A stretch of 64,000 bases of DNA. Source: Taibaiella soli. Its GTDB lineage: Bacteria > Bacteroidota > Bacteroidia > Chitinophagales > Chitinophagaceae. Below the pieces are notes generated by a model, which was not told the DNA's origin, did no database searches, and was given only the letters and a program-made list of their open reading frames with translations. Position 1 is the first letter of the stretch. The number at the start of each line of letters is the position of its first letter. The stretch is from the NCBI RefSeq assembly GCF_003236175.1, contig NZ_QKTW01000007.1, positions 1 through 64,000 of the forward strand, given 5' to 3'. Positions 59,301-64,000 of the stretch are shown here, in pieces. Made by a program: the position numbers and the translations under genes.

Positions 59301-62300
59301 GGTTGGACCAGTGCCATTCGTCCACGCTGCATTGGTTGGCGTCCAGCTGTACGTGTAGTTGCCGCCTGGCACTGTACCTAAAGTAACCGTTGCACCATTA
59401 CATACAGCATGGTCAGCACCTGCATCGAAGTTGATTGAAGAAACATTCACTTTTACTGTTGCACTCACCTGACAACCGCTGATGATGTCAACTTTCGTAA
59501 CTGTATAGTTTACGGAGTCGCTCAGGGTTGCCGTAGGTTGCGCTATGGCAGGTAAATTCAAGCCTGTGACTGGTAACCAGGAATAAGAGTAGCCAGCAGC
59601 TGCCGCTTCGCCAAGAAGCACTGATGTGCCCGGACAAGTTGCTTTATTGGTAACGTTCAGCGTTGGTAAAGTCCAGGAAGGATCGTTGATTGCAATTGAG
59701 GAAACGCTACATACCTGGCCAGTGTATTTATTGGTCAGTGTTACACTTACTGTTGTTGCAGTAGTCGATGTAATTGTTACAACAGGTGAAGTTGCGTTAT
59801 CCATAATGCCCGCTGGTGTCCAGCTGAAATCATAGTCTGAAGCATTCACACCGTCAACATACAATTGCAGGTCTTGTGTGTTAAATACTTTTGGACAACC
59901 TTGTGGCGAAAGCAATTTGATAGTTCCGGAAGGACAGCCATTGCCCAATGTACATGGTGCAACAGTGATCTGTCCCGAGTTACAGCTTACGCCATTGAGC
60001 GTAGTAGTGCGGAGATAAACTGCATTGGTACCGCCATTGTTGATCAGATAAGCATCAGCGCCGCCATTACGCAATTGTGTGCCAGTTGGCGTTACACCCG
60101 AACCGCTGATCAGCTGCCAGCTATAAGTAGCGCCGCTGCAGTTGTGTGTATTGCCGCTGGCCCATGCGCCGCAGGTCAATGTTTGGTTATCCTGATCTGT
60201 CGATGCATCAATAACGGTTATATTTACCTGGTCTGTGAATGCACATCCGCCTTTGGTTGCGGTAACAGTGTAAGTCATTGGACATGGCACCACAGCAGTT
60301 CCTGCATCGAAAGTTGGATTATAAAGAGTAGAAGTGCTCAGGTAAGCAGTCGGAGACCAACTATAAGTTGCCGTTGCATCGTTAGTGCTGCCGAGAGCAA
60401 CGATAGAACCTTTACAAATTGTTTTGTCCGTACCGCCAAAACTTGCGCCGCCCGTAGGTGCCGCTACGAATGTTACGGTTACGTCGTCAGTAGTGTTACA
60501 AGTTGTTCCGTCTTTTCTGGTAACAGTAGTTGTTAGTCTGTATACAGAGGTAGTAGCAACATGTGCAATTGGTTGTGCGCAATTGGTACAGCTCAATGAA
60601 GAAGCCGGATCGCCGGAAATGGAAGTCCAGGAGTAAGTCACCGCGCCATCCGGAGTACCGGCAGTGCCGATTTGTATGCCGCTGCTGTTTTCACACATGC
60701 TTATATCTGCGCCTGCATTGGCAATAGCAGGTACTACAGCTACCTGATCTACGTCTACGCAACCCGCATTATCGGTTACTTTCAGTGTGTAGGTTGTATT
60801 CGCGGTTACCGTTGGTGTATAGCTTGCTGTTGTAGCAACCGGATTGGTCAGGTCGCTGCCCGCATACCATTGGTAACTGCTGTAAATACCGGTGCCGCCT
60901 GTTGCGCTGCCATTTAGGGTAACTGTGTTAGAACCTGTACCGCAAACATACCATTGCGGGCCATCTGCATGTGCAATCGGTGCTGTATTGGTGTTGAGTG
61001 TTACGGTTGCTACCGCAGAACTGTCTACTGTTTTCTTATCACAAAGCCCGTTGTTTACTAAAATAAGACGACGATAGTACAAAGTCGTTGCAGCTGGTAA
61101 TGGTTGCAAATCTTTGTATACTTCACCGGAAATATTTGTCCATGGACCAGTAGCTGAAGTTGCTTCCTGCCATTGGTAAAATATAGGACTGGTAAAAGTT
61201 GGTGGGTTGTAAATGGTAACCGCATTGCCTGTAATCGTGCCCGGAATGCCCTGAACACAAGCCGTTTGGGTAAGCGGACTAATGGCAGATGCTGCTACTG
61301 CCAGGTCTGAAGGCGCTGTGCCTTCGTTGAATCTGGCGAGGAAGCCGTCTGTGGCTCCGCCAAAGGCTGTCTGCTGTACGTTGAGTGAAGTGAGGCCCGA
61401 TGTGCTGTTGGTGGTACCGCCAATGGCGAAATTGCCATTGCCCAGGTATTTAATACCAAATGCACGTTCATCACCTGATGCACCAAAATAAGTGCTCCAC
61501 AATTTGGTGTTGCCATCATTCGAGATTTTGGAAATAAAAACTTCATTACCTCCCGCAATCGCAGACTGGTAAGTACAGTTCGTAGCCAGATTAGTGCTCG
61601 GATTGCCTGTAAGAGAAGCAGGGCCAGAAGTAAAGCCATCACCCACAATTAATATATTCCCATTTTCATCGAGATCTGCCGAAACGGTCATGTCGTTATT
61701 GGCACCACCATAGTAGGTCGACCAAAGGCGACTTCCTGAAGGAGAGAACTTGCCAATCAGCACATCACGGCCACCAAGCGGGCTGGTATTCATCGCGCCA
61801 GGAGAAGCCAGTCCGTTTGAGGTAACCAACGGATTGTTAGTAGCTGTTCCTGTTGCGCCAACTACTGCGATATTTCCGGATGGGTCTACTTTTACGAAAG
61901 AAGCAAATTCATTGCCATTGCCACCCCAATAGGTACTCCACAGCAGCGCCGTTCCTGTACTGTTGATTTTGGAAAGAAATATATCGTTGCCGCCAGCTAA
62001 AGTTGTTTGAAAAGCGCCGGTGGTAGCAAGGCCACTGGTGCTGCCCGTAAGTCCTGTCACATATATATTACCGCTGGCGTCGGTAGTGACGCCGCGTGCG
62101 TTTTCGATTGCGTTTCCGCCCAGATAACTAGCCCAGGTAAGCGACCCTGTAGCCTCAAAGCGAGCTACAAAAGCGTCAGTAGTACCCTGAAGCGTTGTCT
62201 GAAAAGTTCCTGAAGTTGCAATGCCGGTTGTAGAAGATGTGTAACCGGTGAGGTAAACACTGCCGTCTGCATTTGTGATCAGGCCTCCGGAGTTTGCGCC

Positions 62301-63494
62301 ACTTGCGCCACTAAAATAGGTTCCCCAGGCAATCGTACCATTGCTTGAGTTGAATTTCGCGAGGTATGCGCTGGACGTTCCCGTAGGTGCAGTTTGGAAT
62401 GCCCCTGTTGTAGCCAGACCACTACTCGCAGTCGTTCCTGTAAAATAAACATCGCTACCGCTCACTGAGATCGCCGCCGTTTGGATACTTTCGGCAGAAC
62501 TGCCGCCGATATAGGTCCCCCATTGACGAATGCCTGCTGCGTTGAATTTCGTCAGAAAGAAATCGGTGTTGCCGCCAATAATATTTTGAAAGGTACCAAT
62601 TGTAGAAATGAGATTGGTGGACGTAGTCGTACCGGCAATGTAGATATTGCCGGAGGCATCTGCGCTTACGGAATTGACTACGTCGCCGCCGTTTCCGCCG
62701 TTGTAAGTACTCCAGGCCAGACTCGGCGTTGGGTCAATCACCAGCGTTTTGCTGTGGTCATAGACCGGAACGTTGAATGCATACAGATTTGCATCTTCAT
62801 TCAATGGTTTGTATTGAACGGCCAGACTATGTTTATCTTGCTGTGTATAGCTCGCCGGAATTTTTTCTTTCAGCTTGCCAAAAGCTAAGTCCATTTCAAT
62901 CATGCCATTTTTCAGGCTGATGTCGGAACCGCTGTTGTATTTCATTTTTATCTGCGAAGCATCTGCTCCCGGATGTACGATAAAGTTGTACTCTACCGGT
63001 TTGTCCGTTCCTTTTTTCGCTACAAATTCCAGGTCAATGCCCGGATAGATATTGCGATAGGTAATGGTGCGAAAACTATGGATGCCTTCAAAACGGCCGT
63101 GGTCGCTGATGATGTTTTCAGCGTCTGCCAGTTGATTGCCTGTTGCTAAAACCGCATTCACATTGGCGCCATCCAGCTCAATGTCCACGCGATGAAACTT
63201 CCGTTCGCCGCTTTTTTCATCAACCCAGGTATCATAGCTGAAACCGGAAGGGCGTAGTTGTACATTGAGACCGGGCATATGCAGTAGGTATTTCACCGCG
63301 GCATTCATTTTGCCTGCCTGATCTGTAAACTGGCCTTTGTTTTCAATAAACCCGGTAGGATCTTCCTGAATCCAGTTCTGGGCCTGATTTTTCGAGACAA
63401 TGCTCTTTCCGGCTGACGATGTTTGGGCGTCTGCACGCTGATCTCCCCCAAGACCAAATAATAGCAAGGGCAGAAAAACACATAGTTTTCTCAT
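56355..63494 (-). CDS. Giant SBBP/PKD/GEVED surface protein with T9SS type A tail
   Basis: A 2379-residue exported protein. The order is: signal peptide (to RADAQ); an N-terminal domain starting GFIENKGQFTDQAG (about 48-260); seven SBBP repeats of about 64 residues (about 262-740, W-S-T-Y-x-G-G openings); then about 1100 residues of Ig/PKD-like modules with recurring Y-S-W-x-P and C-x-N/C-x-x-C motifs. Two GEVED-type domains follow (LAAWIDFNHDGDFNDAGEQ and GEVEDYSILI; GEWEDYIAPL). Then come a fibronectin-like piece and a type A sorting domain (VSVLPNPAHDIATVAF to HFKLILQ). It is likely a large surface adhesin or matrix protein. Ends and SBBP core are paralogous to the 939-residue protein at 5653, and the middle is an added insert. 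Confidence 0.9.
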   Translation of the reverse strand: MRKLCVFLPLLLFGLGGDQRADAQTSSAGKSIVSKNQAQNWIQEDPTGFIENKGQFTDQAGKMNAAVKYLLHMPGLNVQLRPSGFSYDTWVDEKSGERKFHRVDIELDGANVNAVLATGNQLADAENIISDHGRFEGIHSFRTITYRNIYPGIDLEFVAKKGTDKPVEYNFIVHPGADASQIKMKYNSGSDISLKNGMIEMDLAFGKLKEKIPASYTQQDKHSLAVQYKPLNEDANLYAFNVPVYDHSKTLVIDPTPSLAWSTYNGGNGGDVVNSVSADASGNIYIAGTTTSTNLISTIGTFQNIIGGNTDFFLTKFNAAGIRQWGTYIGGSSAESIQTAAISVSGSDVYFTGTTASSGLATTGAFQTAPTGTSSAYLAKFNSSNGTIAWGTYFSGASGANSGGLITNADGSVYLTGYTSSTTGIATSGTFQTTLQGTTDAFVARFEATGSLTWASYLGGNAIENARGVTTDASGNIYVTGLTGSTSGLATTGAFQTTLAGGNDIFLSKINSTGTALLWSTYWGGNGNEFASFVKVDPSGNIAVVGATGTATNNPLVTSNGLASPGAMNTSPLGGRDVLIGKFSPSGSRLWSTYYGGANNDMTVSADLDENGNILIVGDGFTSGPASLTGNPSTNLATNCTYQSAIAGGNEVFISKISNDGNTKLWSTYFGASGDERAFGIKYLGNGNFAIGGTTNSTSGLTSLNVQQTAFGGATDGFLARFNEGTAPSDLAVAASAISPLTQTACVQGIPGTITGNAVTIYNPPTFTSPIFYQWQEATSATGPWTNISGEVYKDLQPLPAATTLYYRRLILVNNGLCDKKTVDSSAVATVTLNTNTAPIAHADGPQWYVCGTGSNTVTLNGSATGGTGIYSSYQWYAGSDLTNPVATTASYTPTVTANTTYTLKVTDNAGCVDVDQVAVVPAIANAGADISMCENSSGIQIGTAGTPDGAVTYSWTSISGDPASSLSCTNCAQPIAHVATTSVYRLTTTVTRKDGTTCNTTDDVTVTFVAAPTGGASFGGTDKTICKGSIVALGSTNDATATYSWSPTAYLSTSTLYNPTFDAGTAVVPCPMTYTVTATKGGCAFTDQVNITVIDASTDQDNQTLTCGAWASGNTHNCSGATYSWQLISGSGVTPTGTQLRNGGADAYLINNGGTNAVYLRTTTLNGVSCNSGQITVAPCTLGNGCPSGTIKLLSPQGCPKVFNTQDLQLYVDGVNASDYDFSWTPAGIMDNATSPVVTITSTTATTVSVTLTNKYTGQVCSVSSIAINDPSWTLPTLNVTNKATCPGTSVLLGEAAAAGYSYSWLPVTGLNLPAIAQPTATLSDSVNYTVTKVDIISGCQVSATVKVNVSSINFDAGADHAVCNGATVTLGTVPGGNYTYSWTPTNAAWTNGTGPTNANPQVLFANTAQTFNVTVTDPATGCQKTDAVTLSGVVATGEYAGIVVDSLCPGGIAPLGKTPVTNATYQWTPTTGLSCATCAQPTVTAENTTQTYYVTVSYPGCSTPVTDSVIVPVHIMPAVTLADQNICPSTATNIGIGGTSNTASLPTAISYSWSPATNMSCVTCASPLANPVAVTNYTVLITYANGCIYNDTVVVTPTVQVSAKPNATICPGGTAVLGSPSQPNITYAWTVISGTTSSLTTPNIAQPTVNPNVTSVYELSATGTGPNAGCTLIDDVQVTVKTLPTFSISGPSAICAGGTATLSVTPTTANTIYQWSPAATVASPTSASTAVNPSAATTYRVTQTDLNSGCSNYQETIVTVSANNLSATGGDLIVCPSTSATMPLTVSPATGNTIVWTPATNLSDAYAQNPVVTPLSSGDYIATVTNNTSNCVDTALVTVTVPTSCLAYDFGDAPLIYEGGNPASHGVNALLKIGTATDAESAPVSALMNALAIGDDDNNVINDEEGIRFLPGVNTGSQTIGMLVNSVFNNTGNPAYLAAWIDFNHDGDFNDAGEQSAVLTIPSSTTATSPLLQFNGFNNGCSVVAGTSYLRVRLTTDTTNGWNKTPLPTGVRADGEVEDYSILITGADFGDAPAIYPAVRALVYPDLNNDGKPDSTGSVWLGNLVDYVGCEYVASATAVTDDNTGLPDEDGLDAGTFMSPNVTQTWNLTVNSQGPVNGVQWGMWIDWDGDGTFDAFYNDSVNTASPVVVPISVISPANSANYVVRVGVRANTAFTAADFTAPITNGEWEDYIAPLNPLAVYLTSFTATKNGNTGLLQWTTDNNTEGEYFKVERSIDGQYWEELGRVNAIKTAGAMTYHLTDNAPVQGRNYYRLRIIATDGSYKLSPVRQLNFGKIPVTISVLPNPAHDIATVAFSEPTSEDLSINLVDGLGQLITTYKIPSGTTRYALPSLAGLARGVYYLDVKGNTTHDHFKLILQ

Positions 63495-63623
63495 AGTACT
63501 ATTGGTTAAATAATAAATCAGGTAATTCTTAGTAAAAAAGCGAGTGTAGATAATTGTGCCGGTACGCTAGTGCATACCACTATACTCTTTCCCCGTGCGA
63601 AAAATACAACGGGATTTTAAATA

Positions 63624-63680
63624 GGGCTTGTAGTGATTTCACTACAAAGCCCCCAACCCCTGAAGAGGAGTCTTTGTAGT
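63624..63680. repeat. Hairpin with a competing third arm upstream of the giant gene
   Basis: GGGCTTGTAGTGA (63624-63636) pairs with the complement at 63639-63652 as a 13-bp stem with one bulge. The arm ACTACAAAG (63641-63649) can instead pair with CTTTGTAGT at 63672-63680. It lies about 130 nt upstream of the start of the 2379-residue gene on the minus strand. Confidence 0.5.
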
Positions 63681-63683
63681 GAG

Positions 63684-64000
63684 TCAATGGTCAATGGTGA
63701 ACGGTGAATGGTGAGGGTTTGGCGTTTTTGTGTCAACGCTTGTCATCCGATGAAAGAGGGATCCTATGAAATGTGCACATTCATTTCGCGGGACGTCTCC
63801 TTAGGTCGACGTGACATGGGAAAAAACACCACTTGGGTCTGGCAGAGCGGAGTCGAAGGCTGCAGGAAGCCCTTTCTCGGTGCGGTATTCACCATTGACC
63901 ATTTATCAGTCTCCGGTATAAATCGAAGCCCTGCCAGACGCTCCTCATTGACGTTTCACTTTTGACGTTTCACCACTCACCGTTCACCATTCACCAGTCT
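63684..64000. repeat. REP-like repeat mosaic, right edge
   Basis: The stretch repeats the families seen at 10 kb. GGTCAATGGTGA-type tandems lie at 63684-63712 and in inverted form at 63888-63905 and 63965-64000. A family B inverted repeat (GATGAAAGAGGGATCC ... TTCGCGGGACGTCTCCTTAG) followed by the same GGAAAAAACACC tail as at 10081 lies at about 63741-63832. A decayed family A copy (GAGCGGAGTCGAAGG) lies at about 63845-63860. No gene was recognised in 63495-64000. Confidence 0.7.

Overview
The window is chromosomal DNA from a member of the Bacteroidota, most likely a Chitinophagales/Chitinophagaceae-type organism. The evidence is protein families largely confined to that phylum: type IX secretion (T9SS) C-terminal sorting domains of type A and type B, carboxypeptidase-regulatory/TonB-dependent receptors, an ECF sigma/FecR pair with a C-terminal DUF4974-like domain, a GLPGLI protein, TPR histidine kinases, WG-repeat proteins and TAnnTTTG-like promoters. 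Ribosome binding sites are weak, as is usual there, and several genes seem to start with TTG. No prophage, plasmid, CRISPR array or recognisable defence system was seen.

Layout. 1-2.6 kb: an accessory edge with an IS3-family orfA fragment, two hypothetical secreted proteins and a DUF1990-like protein. 2.7-5.4 kb: a NarL-type regulator with a TPR sensor kinase. 5.6-9.9 kb: two large secreted T9SS cargo proteins (an SBBP-repeat protein with a type A tail, and a PKD protein with a type B tail). 9.9-12.6 kb: a repeat-rich island around one unusual gene, a single-frame IS3-type transposase derivative whose DDE triad has become G-P-E at the right spacing. It has a perfect 18-bp palindrome just upstream and is followed by a 21-bp tandem repeat array, a nested inverted-repeat element and REP-like repeats. 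12.6-14.4 kb: a DUF885 lipoprotein peptidase. 14.7-20.1 kb: a probable five-gene operon of ECF sigma factor, FecR anti-sigma factor, an STN-domain surface protein whose TonB barrel is replaced by 15-16-residue repeats, a paralogue of it, and a DUF2807 lipoprotein. 20.4-22.0 kb: a TPR/HTH regulator. 22.3-27.5 kb: a TonB receptor, a beta-helix lipoprotein and a beta-propeller phytase, read here as a phytate-phosphate scavenging locus.

28.1-41.6 kb: an eleven-gene exopolysaccharide/capsule operon with a structured leader. It holds a PglF-like 4,6-dehydratase, Wza, Wzc, a flippase, a Wzy-like polymerase, a glycosyltransferase, a PglC-like initiating transferase, a GNAT acetyltransferase, a divergent PLP-fold enzyme, a FemAB-like acyltransferase and a PglE-like aminotransferase. 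Together they suggest a polymer built on a diamino-trideoxy sugar. 41.9-45.1 kb: small proteins, a porin-like barrel, a T9SS-exported intradiol dioxygenase-like protein, a 52-residue membrane protein and tRNA-Ala(GGC). 45.3-50.5 kb: a quinone oxidoreductase with a Crp/Fnr regulator, a WG-repeat protein, and a MORN-repeat/alpha-beta hydrolase fusion. 50.5-56.3 kb: an OmpR/HK two-component system divergent from a GLPGLI-TonB receptor pair, with helically phased TTAACC boxes between them. 56.4-63.5 kb: a 2379-residue SBBP/PKD/GEVED T9SS adhesin-like protein, paralogous at both ends to the protein at 5.6 kb. The last 0.5 kb is again REP-like repeat DNA.

The two least conventional signals are the catalytically dead domesticated transposase with its palindrome and repeat surroundings (10.36-12.5 kb), and the sigma/anti-sigma operon whose receptor carries surface repeats instead of a transporter barrel (14.7-20.1 kb). 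All family assignments were made by reading the sequence without database searches.
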